Assembly: GCA_947258975.1 (NCBI GenBank)
Contig: CAMYKK010000011.1
Location: 1 to 64,000, forward strand
Origin: an uncultured Gammaproteobacteria bacterium
GTDB taxonomy: Bacteria; Pseudomonadota; Gammaproteobacteria; Arenicellales; JAANXG01
Direction: 5' to 3'
DNA length: 64,000 nt
In this document: piece by piece, positions 43,803 through 54,542 of the stretch
How positions within the stretch are numbered: the first letter of the stretch is position 1
How the letters are laid out: the number at the start of each line of letters is the position of its first letter
The notes under the pieces: model-generated
The model's input: the letters and a program-made list of their open reading frames with translations, nothing else
Databases searched by the model: none
What the model was told of the DNA's origin: nothing
Position numbers and translations under genes: made by a program

Positions 43803-46800
43803 ATGGTTAACTCTCACCCTGTGTTCAAGTCCTTTCATCCTGCGGTCTCCAACTGGTTGCAGGCCACGTTCGACAGGCCCACGCCGTGCCAGATCCATGC
43901 CTGGCCGGCCATCCGCGCCCACACACACACCCTGGTGGCGGCGCCAACCGGTTCCGGCAAAACCCTCGCCGCGTTCCTGTGCGCTATCGATGATCTGGTG
44001 CAGCAGGGCCTGTCGGGCGGTGGGTTACCGGACGCTACCCAAGTGCTGTATGTATCTCCGCTCAAGGCACTGTCCAACGATATCAAGAAAAATCTCGAGA
44101 TGCCGCTGCAAGGCGTTCGTGATCAGTTATTGGAGTTGGGCTTGGGAGATGTCGACGTGCAGGCTTGGGTGCGAACCGGCGATACCCCTCAGTCCGAGCG
44201 CGACCGCATGCGCCGTCAACCACCCCACATCTTGGTGACCACGCCCGAATCTCTATTCATCATGTTGACATCGAATTCCGGCCGCTCGATGTTGTCCGCG
44301 GTGCGCACGGTGATTGTGGATGAAATTCACGCGCTGGCCGGTAACAAGCGTGGGGCGCACCTGGCGTTGTCGTTGGAACGGTTGACGGCGCTCACAGAAC
44401 ATCCCGTGACGCGCATCGGCTTATCCGCGACGCAAAAACCCGTGCGCGAGATCGCCAACTATCTGATTGGCGTGGCAGAGCAGCCATGCAAGATCGTGGA
44501 TATGGGGCACGTGCGCGAGCGCGACTTGGCTATGGAGGTGAGTGGCATACCGCTGGAGGCAGTTATGTCCACCGAGGCCTGGGCCCAGGTTTACGCACGA
44601 CTGGCCGAACTAGTTCGGGTGCATCGGACCACGTTGATATTCGTGAACACCCGCCGCATGGCGGAACGCACTGCGCGCCACCTGGCGGAACATTTGGGCG
44701 ATGAGGCGGTAACCGCTCATCACGGGAGTCTGGCCCGGGAACAACGGTTACGGGCGGAACAGCGTTTGAAGGCCGGTGAGTTGCAGGCGTTGGTGGCCAC
44801 CGCGTCGCTGGAATTGGGCATCGACATCGGTGAAGTCGATTTGGTATGTCAAATCGGTTCGCCGCGATCGATTTCCACGTTCCTGCAACGCGCGGGTCGA
44901 TCCGGGCACGCCCTGGGAGCGATATCCAAAGGCCGCATGTTCCCTGTTTCCCGCGACGACCTGGTGGAGTGTGCCGCATTGCTGGATGCGGTACAGCGCG
45001 ATGAGCTCGAGGCATTGGCGATTCCGTCCGCACCCTTGGATGTGTTGGCGCAACAAATTGTGGCCGAGGTCGCGAGCCGTGAGTGGGAGTGTGCGGCCCT
45101 GTTCCAACAGTTGACCCGCGCGTGGCCCTACCGGTTGCTCACCCGCGAACAGTTCGACGATGTCATTGCCATGCTCGCCGACGGATTTTCTACCCGGCGT
45201 GGCAGGAGAAGTGCATATCTGCATTACGATGCGGTCAATCGCCGCTTGCGGGCGCGGCGCGGCGCGCGTTTGACCGCGCTCACTAACGGTGGTGCGATCC
45301 CGGATCAATTCGATTACGACGTCGTGTTGGAACCCGACGAGCAACAAATCGGTACCCTGAACGAAGACTTCGCGTTTGAAAGCCTGCCGGGCGATATCTT
45401 TCAACTCGGCAACACCTCCTATCGCATCCTCAGAATCGAGCAGGGAAAGGTGCGCGTCGAGGATGCCAAGGGCCAGCCGCCGAACATTCCGTTCTGGTTC
45501 GGGGAGGCGCCGGGGCGCAGCGTTGAATTGTCGCACGCGGTGGCTCGCTTCCGTAAAGAGTTTGCATCGAATTTTTCGCGGCGTGGCGAGGAAGGGGTAC
45601 GCGAATGGCTGCGTCGGCGTGGATTGGCCGAGGCGGTGTCGTGCCAGATAGTTGATTACCTGGCTGCCGGACATGCGGCGCTGGGCTGCCTGCCGACCCA
45701 AGACACCATCGTGTTGGAGCGATTCTTCGACGAGTCGGGCGACACCCATCTAGTGGTACATTCATCGTTTGGATCCCGTTTGAATCGTGCTTGGGGATTG
45801 TCGCTGCGCAAACGTTTTTGCAGAAAGTTCAATTTTGAGCTTCAGGCGGCGGCACTAGAGGATACGATCGTACTTTCTTTGAGTAACACCCATAGTTTCC
45901 CGTTGGAAGACGTCCGGCATTATCTACGTGCCGATAACGTAAAGGAGATTTTGATCCAGGCGCTGTTGGCGGCGCCGGTATTCATCACCCGCTGGCGCTG
46001 GGTCTGCAATATCGGCCTTGCCGTGCGGCGTAACCGTAACGGCAAGGGAATACCCGCACAGCTGCAACGCATGGACTCCGAGGATCTGATCGCGGTGGTT
46101 TTTCCGGACCAGCTGGCGTGCCAGGAAAACATCGTCGGGCAAAGAGAGGTTCCCGACCATCCGCTGGTCGATCAGACCCTTCGTGATTGTCTGCACGACG
46201 CGATGGATGTCGACGGCTTGCAACGCCTGTTGTCGCGGATCGAGCGGGGCGAAGTCGAGATCGTGGCCCGCGATCTGACGGGGCCGTCTCCGCTTGCGCA
46301 GGAGATCCTCACTGCCCGCCCGTACGCATTCCTGGATGATGCCCCGGCCGAGGAACGGCGCACCCGTGCGGTCCAGGCCCGCGGGTTCATGGACCCGCAA
46401 TCGGCGGCGGATCTGGGGCGGCTCGATCCGTTGGCCATCGAGCAGGTGTGTCAGGAAGCGTGGCCCCAGGCGCACAACGCCGACGAGTTGCATGATGCGT
46501 TGCTGATATATGGTTTTGTCACCGTCGAGGAGGGTGCGCGTGGAAATGCACAGGGGCGGACGGATCACGCTGTCACCGCGTTGGATTTCGGGTGGCGGCA
46601 TCTGTTCGATTCCCTGGTTACACAACAACGCGCGACGAGCGTACAGCGCAGCGCAGGGTCCGATTTGTGGGTGGCGGTGGAGCGTCTGCCACAAATGACT
46701 ATGCTCTATCCCGATGCGAGCATTGTGCCGCCGATTCCGCCGGTAGCGACCAAAAACCATTGTTCAGCATCAGCCAGTGATGCGCTGCGTGAATTGTTAC

Positions 46801-48167
46801 GCAGCCGCTTGGAGGGACTGGGTCCGGTGACCACCGAGTCCCTTAGCGCGGCGTTTGCGCTGCCCGCATCAATGATCGCGGCCGCATTGTGCGCGCTGGA
46901 AGCGGAAGGCTTCGTCATGCGCGGGAATTTAGAGGGCAACGGTGTCGAACAATGGTGTGAGCGGCGCCTGCTTGCACGGATTCACCGTTACACGATCAAG
47001 ACACTACGCAAACAGGTCGAACCGGTGACCTGTGCCGACTTTATGCGTTTCTTGTTCGATTGGCAGCGGGTGTCAGTCCATCAGCGCGGTGAGGGCGATC
47101 AGGCGCTGTTGTCGGTGGTCGAACAACTGGCGGGTTTTGAAGGTGCCGCGGCGGCATGGGAAGGGGAGATCCTGGCGTCACGGGTGGCTGATTATGCCCC
47201 GGACACTCTGGACCGCCTGTGTCTGGCGGGACGGGTACAATGGTTGCGGTTGGGTGCCGCCAAACTCGATCAACCGCGCGGCGGCGCGGTGCGTACGACG
47301 CCCATTACCCTGGTGCCGAGAAAACAGCGCCGCAACTGGGAGCAGGTCGCCGGCGCCAAGGATGGGTCGGAACGGGTCATTTCGGCCAGCGCAGAACGAA
47401 TTACCGAAATCTTGGCGCGGCGCGGCGCGTTGTTCTTTGACGAATTGGTCGATTTTTCCGGGATGCTGCGCTCGCAGGTCGAACAGGCGTTGGGTGAATT
47501 GGTGGCCTGCGGGATGGTAACGTCGGACGGTTTCAGCGGGTTGCGCGCGTTGATGGTACCCAGCGACCGCCGCCGTCCTTTTGGGAACCGTCGGCGGCGG
47601 CGCGCCGCGGCGTTCGGCATCGAGGAAGCCGGCCGTTGGACGTTGATCTGTTATCCGGAAGCGTTATCGGTGGACGATCAAGAACCGGCTGAAGCGCTCG
47701 GCGAAATCGCTTGGACATTGCTGCGCCGATACGGTGTGATGTGCCGGCGGTTGTTGGACCGTGAAGCGGCGTGGATGCCGCCATGGCGCTTGTTGTTGCC
47801 GGAGTTCAGGCGCTTGGAGGCGCGCGGGGAGATCCGCGGTGGCCGCTTTGTGGCCGCTCTTTCCGGCGAACAATTTGCACTCATCGAGGCGGTGGGGTTG
47901 CTGCGTGAAGTGCGCCGCCGAGCAAACGACGGCGTGATGGTGTCGGTCAGCGGCGCCGATCCACTCAACCTGACCGGCATCGTGGTACCGGGACCGCGGG
48001 TCCCGGCGTTGGCCGGCAACCACGTATTGTTCCGCGACGGCGTGGCGATCGCCTCCCAAGTGGGAAAGCAGGTCAGTTATCGATTGGAACTCGATGATGC
48101 GGCGCGCTGGGATGCGCATAACTCCTTAGTCAAACGCTCGCCGGGCACCCATCTGCGTGCGCATTGA
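43803..48167 (+). CDS. lhr: Lhr-type large superfamily 2 DEAD/H helicase
   Basis: A 1454-residue 3'-5' DNA translocase and helicase of the Lhr family, in the cytoplasm. Motif I is APTGSGKT (51-58), motif Ia SPLKALSND, motif II DEIH, motif III SATQ, and later motifs include [13 protein letters not shown]. The large Lhr C-terminal region is present, with a winged-helix domain and a long beta-rich extension, close to the full bacterial length. It is thought to act in DNA repair. The start is the ATG at 43803, whose ribosome binding site is weak; the open frame extends 384 nt further upstream over the opposite-strand thioesterase gene, and that part looks spurious. The shared divergent spacer is about 60 nt. 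Confidence 0.92.
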   Translation: MVNSHPVFKSFHPAVSNWLQATFDRPTPCQIHAWPAIRAHTHTLVAAPTGSGKTLAAFLCAIDDLVQQGLSGGGLPDATQVLYVSPLKALSNDIKKNLEMPLQGVRDQLLELGLGDVDVQAWVRTGDTPQSERDRMRRQPPHILVTTPESLFIMLTSNSGRSMLSAVRTVIVDEIHALAGNKRGAHLALSLERLTALTEHPVTRIGLSATQKPVREIANYLIGVAEQPCKIVDMGHVRERDLAMEVSGIPLEAVMSTEAWAQVYARLAELVRVHRTTLIFVNTRRMAERTARHLAEHLGDEAVTAHHGSLAREQRLRAEQRLKAGELQALVATASLELGIDIGEVDLVCQIGSPRSISTFLQRAGRSGHALGAISKGRMFPVSRDDLVECAALLDAVQRDELEALAIPSAPLDVLAQQIVAEVASREWECAALFQQLTRAWPYRLLTREQFDDVIAMLADGFSTRRGRRSAYLHYDAVNRRLRARRGARLTALTNGGAIPDQFDYDVVLEPDEQQIGTLNEDFAFESLPGDIFQLGNTSYRILRIEQGKVRVEDAKGQPPNIPFWFGEAPGRSVELSHAVARFRKEFASNFSRRGEEGVREWLRRRGLAEAVSCQIVDYLAAGHAALGCLPTQDTIVLERFFDESGDTHLVVHSSFGSRLNRAWGLSLRKRFCRKFNFELQAAALEDTIVLSLSNTHSFPLEDVRHYLRADNVKEILIQALLAAPVFITRWRWVCNIGLAVRRNRNGKGIPAQLQRMDSEDLIAVVFPDQLACQENIVGQREVPDHPLVDQTLRDCLHDAMDVDGLQRLLSRIERGEVEIVARDLTGPSPLAQEILTARPYAFLDDAPAEERRTRAVQARGFMDPQSAADLGRLDPLAIEQVCQEAWPQAHNADELHDALLIYGFVTVEEGARGNAQGRTDHAVTALDFGWRHLFDSLVTQQRATSVQRSAGSDLWVAVERLPQMTMLYPDASIVPPIPPVATKNHCSASASDALRELLRSRLEGLGPVTTESLSAAFALPASMIAAALCALEAEGFVMRGNLEGNGVEQWCERRLLARIHRYTIKTLRKQVEPVTCADFMRFLFDWQRVSVHQRGEGDQALLSVVEQLAGFEGAAAAWEGEILASRVADYAPDTLDRLCLAGRVQWLRLGAAKLDQPRGGAVRTTPITLVPRKQRRNWEQVAGAKDGSERVISASAERITEILARRGALFFDELVDFSGMLRSQVEQALGELVACGMVTSDGFSGLRALMVPSDRRRPFGNRRRRRAAAFGIEEAGRWTLICYPEALSVDDQEPAEALGEIAWTLLRRYGVMCRRLLDREAAWMPPWRLLLPEFRRLEARGEIRGGRFVAALSGEQFALIEAVGLLREVRRRANDGVMVSVSGADPLNLTGIVVPGPRVPALAGNHVLFRDGVAIASQVGKQVSYRLELDDAARWDAHNSLVKRSPGTHLRAH

Positions 48168-48245
48168 CGAGATTGTGCCAGGGGGACCTGCGTGCGCGCC
48201 GTTCGCGATCGCGCCAGATCCGGGATCCTGGTGAGAAATGCCGGG

Positions 48246-48590
48246 TTAGGGGTTTTGCGTCTTCGGCGCAGCCAATCCCTTCTGACTGTAGAAATAGGCC
48301 GCCAGATCCTTCATGTCCTGCTCTGACAGATTGGCGACGAAGCCTTTCATAATGGCATTTTCACGTTCGCCGGATTTGTAGTCTTTCAGTGCGCGCACGA
48401 TATAGTCCTGGTATTGACCCGCGATAATCGGAAAGTTGGGTTGCGGGCTGTTTCCGTCGGGGCCGTGACAGCTTGCACACACCGCGGACTTGGTCTTGCC
48501 GGTGGCGATATCGCCGGCGGCGTGGACACAGGGTCCGGTGGACAGCATGGCGGTGGCGATCAAGATGCCAAGTATGCGAGGGGGGGTCAT
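48246..48590 (-). CDS. Small periplasmic cytochrome c
   Basis: A 114-residue class I cytochrome c. The signal peptide (about 1-24) ends near VHAAGD. The haem site is CASCH (residues 37-41) and a Met ligand probably lies in KGF or NAIMKGF near 80-83. The start is the ATG at 48590 with AGGAG seven bases before; an upstream ATG at 48608 contains that site. It is followed on the same strand, 27 nt upstream, by a second small cytochrome, and both resemble the c4/c5-like single-haem type. The partner enzyme is not visible nearby. Confidence 0.88.
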   Translation of the reverse strand: MTPPRILGILIATAMLSTGPCVHAAGDIATGKTKSAVCASCHGPDGNSPQPNFPIIAGQYQDYIVRALKDYKSGERENAIMKGFVANLSEQDMKDLAAYFYSQKGLAAPKTQNP

Positions 48591-48617
48591 AGTTGTTCTC
48601 CTAAACATCGCTGCGAA

Positions 48618-48947
48618 TCATTTTCCGGACTTGGACATGGCGGAGAAATATGCCGCGATGTCTGCGATATCTTCGTCAGTGAGGGTGGCGGCCTGGGCTC
48701 GCATGGTGGGATGGGCGCGCAGTCCCGCGCGATATCCCTTCAAGGCATCCGCCAGGTACGGGGCATGCTGGCCCCCGAGTTTCGGTACGCGATAACCGGG
48801 GTATGCATTTCGCATCCCGGGCGCGCCGTGGCAGCCCATGCAGGTCGCGGCCTTCAACCTGCCACGCTCCGCATCTCCCGCGGCCACTGCATTGACGCTT
48901 ACACCGGCAATGATCGCGAATATGGCCGTGTAGACGGTCAGTTTCAT
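48618..48947 (-). CDS. Small periplasmic cytochrome c
   Basis: A 109-residue monohaem cytochrome c. A signal peptide (1-22) is followed by a mature protein with the haem motif CMGCH (36-40) and Met ligand candidates near 75-83. The start is the ATG at 48947 with GGGAG upstream. The open frame upstream of this is only opposite-frame sequence of the methyltransferase gene. It is transcribed with the next cytochrome, 27 nt apart. Both may feed electrons between complexes or from a periplasmic dehydrogenase, a role that would fit a sulfur oxidiser, but this is inference. Confidence 0.88.
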   Translation of the reverse strand: MKLTVYTAIFAIIAGVSVNAVAAGDAERGRLKAATCMGCHGAPGMRNAYPGYRVPKLGGQHAPYLADALKGYRAGLRAHPTMRAQAATLTDEDIADIAAYFSAMSKSGK

Positions 48948-49044
48948 GGATTTTGTCTCCCGACGGAAATAAGGCGCAATGTAAGGAACTTGCGCCTTGT
49001 GTGCAAGCCGGAACACCGCGGTAAAGTGAGGAACCCGGGCGGAA

Positions 49045-49644
49045 TCACGGTTGCCGGCGACGGAGGACGTAACCCAGCTCACGAATTCCGGATCCGTGGG
49101 GGACCGGCACTGGCGGCGTCGCGTCCCATTGCCAGTGGGCGGTGCCGAAAAGTTCGCGCATAGCGGTGATGTCGCAGTGATAGGGCGGTCCGCCCGGCTG
49201 TCCGGTTTGCATGAACAGGACGAAGAGCAAACCGCCCGGGCGCAGCCATTCGCCCAGCAGACGGCTGTATTCGCGCCATACCGGGGGCGCCATGGCGCAC
49301 AAACAAGTCTGTTCATAGATCGCGTCGAATTCACGTTCGGGTTCCCATTCCAGCAAATCAGCACAAATCACCTCGGCCGTCACACGGGTCTCTGCAAGGT
49401 GCCTTTCAAGACTGGCCACCGCGGCGGGTGCGGTGTCGATCCCCACCACTTCGAATCCACGCTGCGCCAGTTCCACCACTTCGTACCCCCGTCCACATCC
49501 TGGTACCAGAATCCGGCCGACCCGCAACGCGCCTGTTGCCAGCCAATGCCGCAGCGCTGGACTCGGCTCGCCGCGATCCCAAGGGGTGTTCTCGTCTCGA
49601 TAGCGCTGTTCCCAAAATTCTATGATGTGGTCGGGTATCGGCAT
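49045..49644 (-). CDS. TPMT-family SAM-dependent methyltransferase
   Basis: A 199-residue class I methyltransferase of the thiopurine/thiol S-methyltransferase type. The N-terminal FWEQRYRDENTPWDRGEPS is the family start and substrate-side motif, ILVPGCGRGYEVVELAQRG (45-63) is SAM motif I, and DAIYEQTCLCAMAP is the conserved central motif. It may methylate thiols or, in other TPMT members, selenium or tellurium oxyanions. It follows the HExxH gene by 6 nt, suggesting co-transcription. Confidence 0.87.
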   Translation of the reverse strand: MPIPDHIIEFWEQRYRDENTPWDRGEPSPALRHWLATGALRVGRILVPGCGRGYEVVELAQRGFEVVGIDTAPAAVASLERHLAETRVTAEVICADLLEWEPEREFDAIYEQTCLCAMAPPVWREYSRLLGEWLRPGGLLFVLFMQTGQPGGPPYHCDITAMRELFGTAHWQWDATPPVPVPHGSGIRELGYVLRRRQP

Positions 49645-49650
49645 GGCTTG

Positions 49651-50184
49651 CTATAGATTGAGCTCTTGCTGTTCCGGTTCGGGGCTGTTTCCGGTCAGCG
49701 CATAAAAAAGGCTTGATTCGCGCTTGTAAAAGCCCTCGGTGTGAAAAGAATCGTGAAACCGAAAGTGTTCAAAGTCCAGATGATGACATAATTCGTGCAG
49801 CACGGTCCGCAGGAACGTTCGAAACGCGACCACCTGGCGCCGTTTTGCGGTGCGCATCCAAACCGTGATATGCGCGGGTGTGCGTCCTTCAGCAGGTTCG
49901 TACAGGCCGTGCAATTCGCCCCATGAGTTGTTCGGCCGGGCCGACAGGACCGTAACCCGGACCGGCGGCGCACGTAATTGTTGCGCGATATGTCGAACAA
50001 TCTCGGCGCACAATCGTTGGACTGCGGCCCGGTCGTTGCGTTCGAGCGCGGCCGGTAACGCCGCGATTGAATCTCTCACCATCGCCGGTTCTGACAGCGC
50101 AATGGTTGCGACGCGATCGCTCTGCCGGTAGATCTGCTTCTGCCGGCTGTTGAGGCGATGATAGTAATCGAAAACCACGATCAA
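49651..50184 (-). CDS. Putative zinc-metallopeptidase-like protein (HELCH)
   Basis: A 177-residue protein of no named family that I recognise. It contains a HExxH motif, HELCH (130-134), with a downstream HTEGFYKRES (148-157) that could supply the third zinc ligand, as in SprT-like folds. The N-terminal region is helical and Arg-rich. The frame begins with TTG at 50184, close to the stop of the upstream hydrolase gene (translational coupling likely); a GTG at 50178 is the alternative. Cytoplasmic. Whether it is active is unknown. Confidence 0.65.
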   Translation of the reverse strand: MIVVFDYYHRLNSRQKQIYRQSDRVATIALSEPAMVRDSIAALPAALERNDRAAVQRLCAEIVRHIAQQLRAPPVRVTVLSARPNNSWGELHGLYEPAEGRTPAHITVWMRTAKRRQVVAFRTFLRTVLHELCHHLDFEHFRFHDSFHTEGFYKRESSLFYALTGNSPEPEQQELNL

Positions 50185-50187
50185 AGA

Positions 50188-51000
50188 TCAGCGAAGCGAA
50201 GCGACAAACTGCCGCAGGCCATCCACATAAGCATCTCCACTCACCACAAATCCTTCATTGTGCCCGCCGCGCAGCTCCAGGAAATATTTCGGTGGATGGG
50301 CCGCGGCGTGGAGGTTGTGTGCGTGGTGGAAGCCTACGATGCGGTCATCTCGGCTATGGGCGATGAGCACGGGCGTCGACACTGCCGATAAGTGGACCCG
50401 GGTGTCGTATTGGTATCGGGACAGCCAATGCACGGGTAGAAACCAATAATGATCGGCTCCCAGATCGGGCAATGATGTGAACGTCGATTCCAATATCACT
50501 CCCCTTGGGTGTACTTGCGCTGCCAGCCAGGCCGCCACCGCGCCTCCCAGTGAACGGCCGAATATAATGATGTCCTCCGGGTGTATCTGTTTTTCTTTTC
50601 GCAGATGCTCCCAGGCAGCCAAGGCGTCTTGGTAGGTGCCGTTTTCGTCTGGCGATCCTTCGCTGTTACCATATCCGCGGTAGTCGATGATGAACGTGCT
50701 TAATCCTAATCGGTGAAATATCGCCAAGGATTCTAGGCGATGTGAGATGTTGCCTGCATTGCCATGGAGAAACAAAACCGTGATGGCGGTTTCCGCCGCG
50801 GGAACATACCAGCCATGAAGCCGCACCCCGTCACGGGTATCGAAGCTTACATCATCATACGGTAGGCCGACCTGGGTCGGGACCATCTGTAATCGTGGTT
50901 CCGGGAAATACACCAATCGTGGTTGCAGCACGAAAGCCGCGCCCAGCAACAACACATAACACGCGGCGGCGAAGGCCAAGGTTCCCAGGATTGCGTTCAT
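50188..51000 (-). CDS. Alpha/beta hydrolase, BEM46/YfhR-like
   Basis: A 270-residue membrane-anchored hydrolase. An N-terminal hydrophobic segment (about 4-24) is followed by the core: FLHGNAGNISHRLES, DYRGYGNSEG, nucleophile elbow GRSLGGAV, acid HSRDDRIV and the terminal catalytic region RGGHNEG. This arrangement fits the BEM46/serine aminopeptidase-like S33 subgroup. I start at the ATG at 51000; an alternative at 51024 adds eight residues. The substrate is unknown. Confidence 0.87.
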   Translation of the reverse strand: MNAILGTLAFAAACYVLLLGAAFVLQPRLVYFPEPRLQMVPTQVGLPYDDVSFDTRDGVRLHGWYVPAAETAITVLFLHGNAGNISHRLESLAIFHRLGLSTFIIDYRGYGNSEGSPDENGTYQDALAAWEHLRKEKQIHPEDIIIFGRSLGGAVAAWLAAQVHPRGVILESTFTSLPDLGADHYWFLPVHWLSRYQYDTRVHLSAVSTPVLIAHSRDDRIVGFHHAHNLHAAAHPPKYFLELRGGHNEGFVVSGDAYVDGLRQFVASLR

Positions 51001-51104
51001 GGGCTTGTTTACATTCCGGTACATTTGCTGCGTAGATTGCCGGGGGCCCGGTAACCGGTTAGGCTTGCGGCATCGTGGTCGATTTCAACGTAGCAGAGCA
51101 TGTT

Positions 51105-51290
51105 ATGACCGATACGATCAATTATCTCAACGACATACTACAGGGGATCGATACCCTGGACACCCGGGAAGCAGTCCACAAACAGCTTGATAACGTCGAG
51201 TTCTTATATGAAGCAGTGGATCCGGAGATGCAAGAACTTGTCGAGCAAGTAATAACCCGACTAACCGAACGTCTGCAGTCGTTGACCTGA
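51105..51290 (+). CDS. Small acidic hypothetical protein, 61 aa
   Basis: A short, helical, acidic protein (YLNDILQGIDTLDTREAV and VDPEMQELVEQVITRLT are its conserved-looking parts). No domain is recognised. I use the ATG at 51105; a GTG at 51075 in the same frame would add 10 residues, and neither has a strong ribosome binding site. It lies 5 nt before the next gene, also unknown, so the two are probably co-transcribed. Confidence 0.5.
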   Translation: MTDTINYLNDILQGIDTLDTREAVHKQLDNVEFLYEAVDPEMQELVEQVITRLTERLQSLT

Positions 51291-51295
51291 CCGCC

Positions 51296-52240
51296 TTGTC
51301 TGAAGTTGCGTGTTTTAGCGTGCGCCGCCTATCCCCGTTCCGCGGTACCTTGCACATGATCAAGACCGACGATGGCCGGGCAGTGACCAGCGACGGTGTG
51401 AACTGGCAGGTTCAACTTTGGCGGGAGCACCAATCAATAACGTGGGGTGGGATGGGGAGACCGGAAACTCGCTGGGGATATCTGGTGGCTGGCGTGTGGA
51501 GCATTGCCGCCGGCTTTGAGCGATTTCCGATAGATCCAATGCTCGATGTCGCTGCGATCGAAGTACCCTCGCAAAGGTTGATCACACGCATTGCGCAGCA
51601 TTGTGACGGCCTTCCGTTCGCACCCATGGACAGCCTCGAACTGTGGTTGTTGGACCATGATTCGCGCTTGCCTTTGGCATTGTTGGCATCGACCGGCGAG
51701 CGTGAAAACTGTGAGCGGGTGTCGGACGCACGCTGGCGGGCGAGCGTACCAAGCGATCGTTCGTTCGTCTCCGATACGCTTCTGCAACACGGGGATTTCG
51801 CGCGACGACTGCACCGTGGAAGTGCATTTCATCGCGACGCGATCGCCGCATTCGTAAACGACACGGCCGGTAAACCACCGATGGCACAGTGGATTGAGCG
51901 CGGTCCTGGGGGGGGCGGAAACGGCCTGGGTGGCATCCGCCTCGATGCGTCCCTCGTGGGTCGATGCTTGTCCCCAGAGATGTTTCCGGAATTGCTCGTA
52001 CGGGAGCATTGGCCGGACCCGCGTGCGCAAGCGTTGGTGCATGATTTTCACCTCTGGCAAGCGCCGTTGTTGTTGACCTTGACGCAAATAAGCCGCTCTA
52101 CAAGGGCTTTTTGGGAGACTTTGGCCAGTTCCCAGGCCGAGGTGGTGGCACGGCTCCACCGGTTGTATCCGGAGATTGTGAATGAAGACGTGGTCAACGC
52201 CACTCTGGTGGAGGCGGCCATCCGCCGAGGGGCCCGGTGA
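51296..52240 (+). CDS. Hypothetical protein, 314 aa
   Basis: A soluble protein with no signal peptide. The N-terminal part contains SVRRLSPFRGTLHMIKTDDG and VQLWREHQSITWGG, and the end is helical with LTLTQISRSTRAFWETLA. A glycine-rich segment (RGPGGGGNGLGGIRLD) is at about 205-220. No catalytic motif was recognised. The frame begins with TTG at 51296; the ATG at 51356 is an alternative. My impression is that it is a conserved gammaproteobacterial unknown. Confidence 0.6.
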   Translation: MSEVACFSVRRLSPFRGTLHMIKTDDGRAVTSDGVNWQVQLWREHQSITWGGMGRPETRWGYLVAGVWSIAAGFERFPIDPMLDVAAIEVPSQRLITRIAQHCDGLPFAPMDSLELWLLDHDSRLPLALLASTGERENCERVSDARWRASVPSDRSFVSDTLLQHGDFARRLHRGSAFHRDAIAAFVNDTAGKPPMAQWIERGPGGGGNGLGGIRLDASLVGRCLSPEMFPELLVREHWPDPRAQALVHDFHLWQAPLLLTLTQISRSTRAFWETLASSQAEVVARLHRLYPEIVNEDVVNATLVEAAIRRGAR

Positions 52241-52351
52241 GCTGTTTATCGCCGGGTGGGATTTGTCACGTTGTTTGGTATTATTGGCACATGAGGCCCG
52301 GTGGCGCCGGGCAACCGCTCATAACGCATATCGATAAATGAAGAGGTTGAC

Positions 52352-52903
52352 TTGAAATACGCCCTCACCGTTACTGCTGCCTTGGTCGCTCTGGCGGTGA
52401 TTAGCCTGGATTCGGGAGTGAATGCCCGGTTGCTCTCCGCACCGTACACGATTCCCGAGTTCACTCATCGCAACCCCGACGATTGGATCAACTCACGACC
52501 GCTGGCGCGTGGCGATCTGGAGGGGAAAGTGGTGCTAATAGACTTTTGGACCTTCGGTTGTGTAAATTGCTACAAATCCTTCCCCTGGTTGAAGAGTATT
52601 GAAAACAAGTATGAACAACGCGAATTCGCGGTGTTGGGTGTGCATACCCCGGAATTCGACCACGAAAAAGATCGCCGCAAAGTAGCGGACAAGGTCAAAG
52701 AGTTCGGTATCGAGCACGCAGTGATGATCGATAACGATTTCTCATACTGGAAGGCGCTAGACAATCGATATTGGCCGTCGTTTTACCTGATTGACAAGAC
52801 CGGTATGGTGCGTGCTGTGTATGTCGGAGAAATGCGTGAGGGTGGGGATCAAGCGAATCGCGTTGAAGCGCAAATTGAAGCCTTACTCTCCGAATTGGGC
52901 TGA
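52352..52903 (+). CDS. TlpA-like periplasmic thioredoxin
   Basis: A 183-residue exported thioredoxin-fold protein. The first 25 residues form a signal peptide or anchor. The redoxin domain carries the active site FGCVNC (Cys70 and Cys73) after VVLIDFW, and the cis-Pro loop WPSFYLID near residues 143-150. The CVNC pair differs from the usual CPPC/CGPC, as in DipZ/TlpA-like proteins with CxxC variants. It probably reduces or exchanges disulfides in the periplasm. The start is a TTG at 52352 with AGAGG in front. Confidence 0.82.
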   Translation: MKYALTVTAALVALAVISLDSGVNARLLSAPYTIPEFTHRNPDDWINSRPLARGDLEGKVVLIDFWTFGCVNCYKSFPWLKSIENKYEQREFAVLGVHTPEFDHEKDRRKVADKVKEFGIEHAVMIDNDFSYWKALDNRYWPSFYLIDKTGMVRAVYVGEMREGGDQANRVEAQIEALLSELG

Positions 52904-52980
52904 GTTTTCTCACGGTAGGTTTTCCTGCAAAAACTTTTTTGTTAGTCTAGACCACATCGAATTATTACTCGCCAATTTCC

Positions 52981-54492
52981 TTGTTCGCATTCAACCGAGT
53001 CAAAAGCACCTTCAAGTCCGTGGCTGCGGTTGACCTCGGTTCCAATAGCTTTCACTTAATCGTTGCCCAGCTGAACCACCAAGAACTCTCCGTCATAGAC
53101 CGATTACGTGAGAGCGTTCGTCTTGGCGCCGGATTAGACGAAAACAAGCACCTCACAGCCGAGGCTCAAGAGCGCGCCCTGGCATGCCTGGAACGGTTCG
53201 GCCAGCGGGTCGGTAAACTGCCTGTTGGGAGCGTGCGGGTAGTCGGAACCAATGCGCTACGACAAGCGCGAAACGCGGATCAATTCTTGATCAAAGCCGA
53301 GGCGGCCCTTGGACATCCGGTGGAAATCATCGCCGGCCGGGAGGAGGCGAGACTCATCTACCTTGGTGTTGCCCATGGATTGGAGGCGGGTGAGGAACGC
53401 CGACTGGTTATTGATATCGGCGGTGGCAGCACAGAAATCATCGCCGGGACCGGGTTTGAAACCATTCACCGTGAGAGCCTGCATGTAGGCTGTGTCAGTT
53501 TGACCCGGTCATGCTTTGCGGATGGTCGCATCAAGAAAAAGCGCATGCGCCAGGCAGAGCTTCAGGCTGGGTTGGAGATTCAACCGGTGGTCGCCATGTT
53601 TCGAAAAGAATCCTGGGATCGTGCGGTAGGCTGCTCGGGCACAGTGCGAGCCATCCGCGACGCGGTGCAAAATCAAGGATGGTGCAAACGGGGCATCACC
53701 CGCAGCGCATTGGAGAAGCTACGTGGTATGTTGGTGGATTGTGCTCACGTCGATGAGTTGCGGTCATTGGGTTTGAGCGAGGATCGTCTGGCGATCTTTC
53801 CGGGCGGGGTCGCTGTATTGTGGGGAGTGTTCGATCTGCTTGATATTCCCCGGATTGATGTGTCCAGCCAAGCGTTGCGCGAAGGTGTGTTATACGATTT
53901 GGTCGGCCGGATTGAGCATACCGATGTTCGTGGCCGCGCGGTCAAAGCAGTGGGGACCCGCTGGGCGGTGGACAATGGGCACGCGGAGCGGGTGGCGAAA
54001 ACCGCTCTGGCGCTGTTAGCGCAAGTACAAGGAACTTGGGAGTTGGAGGCCGATGACCATCGGCAAATTCTTTATTGGGCGGCGTTACTGCATGAGATCG
54101 GATTGCTGATTTCCCATAGCCAGTATCAAAAACATGGTGCGTACGTGGTGGGAAATTCTGATTTGCCTGGTTTTTCACGCCGCGAACAAGCAGTGTTGGC
54201 GGTATTGGTGCGTGGTCACCGTCGCAAGTTTCCGCTTCAAGAATTCGACGCGTTGCACAAGACAGTTACGAAAACGGGCGTGAAATTGTGTGTCCTGCTG
54301 CGCCTCGCGGTGCTACTACATAGAAGTCGCGACCCGTCTGAAATTCCCGCGATGGATATAAGAATAAACGGACCTGAGCTACACCTGCAGTTCGCCGAAC
54401 AATGGCTCGACCAGCATCCGCTGACGGTCGCCGATCTCCGTCGCGAGCAAAGTTATCTTGAACCGGTGGCCTTAAACCTTAGTTTTCAATAA
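52981..54492 (+). CDS. ppx: Exopolyphosphatase, Ppx/GppA family
   Basis: A 503-residue phosphatase of the ASKHA fold, releasing phosphate from polyphosphate ends. The N-terminal motif AAVDLGSNSFHL (15-26) and the VIDIGGGSTEII motif (around 143-154) form the ATPase-like active site. REEARLIYLG and the HD-like C-terminal domain with WAALLHEIGLLISH are present, giving the length of a Ppx/GppA with its extra C-terminal domain. It could also have guanosine pentaphosphatase activity. The frame starts with TTG at 52981; a GTG at 53020 is closer to the motif and also possible. It converges with ppk1. Confidence 0.92.
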   Translation: MFAFNRVKSTFKSVAAVDLGSNSFHLIVAQLNHQELSVIDRLRESVRLGAGLDENKHLTAEAQERALACLERFGQRVGKLPVGSVRVVGTNALRQARNADQFLIKAEAALGHPVEIIAGREEARLIYLGVAHGLEAGEERRLVIDIGGGSTEIIAGTGFETIHRESLHVGCVSLTRSCFADGRIKKKRMRQAELQAGLEIQPVVAMFRKESWDRAVGCSGTVRAIRDAVQNQGWCKRGITRSALEKLRGMLVDCAHVDELRSLGLSEDRLAIFPGGVAVLWGVFDLLDIPRIDVSSQALREGVLYDLVGRIEHTDVRGRAVKAVGTRWAVDNGHAERVAKTALALLAQVQGTWELEADDHRQILYWAALLHEIGLLISHSQYQKHGAYVVGNSDLPGFSRREQAVLAVLVRGHRRKFPLQEFDALHKTVTKTGVKLCVLLRLAVLLHRSRDPSEIPAMDIRINGPELHLQFAEQWLDQHPLTVADLRREQSYLEPVALNLSFQ

Positions 54493-54542
54493 CCGCAGAT
54501 CAAATGTCCCCGCACTTCGTGACTTCAGCCGTAGGGTTGATG

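Noticed and set aside
48948-49364. N-terminal extension of the second cytochrome c
   Set aside because: This part is the shadow of the methyltransferase gene. A signal peptide with its own ribosome binding site starts at 48947.
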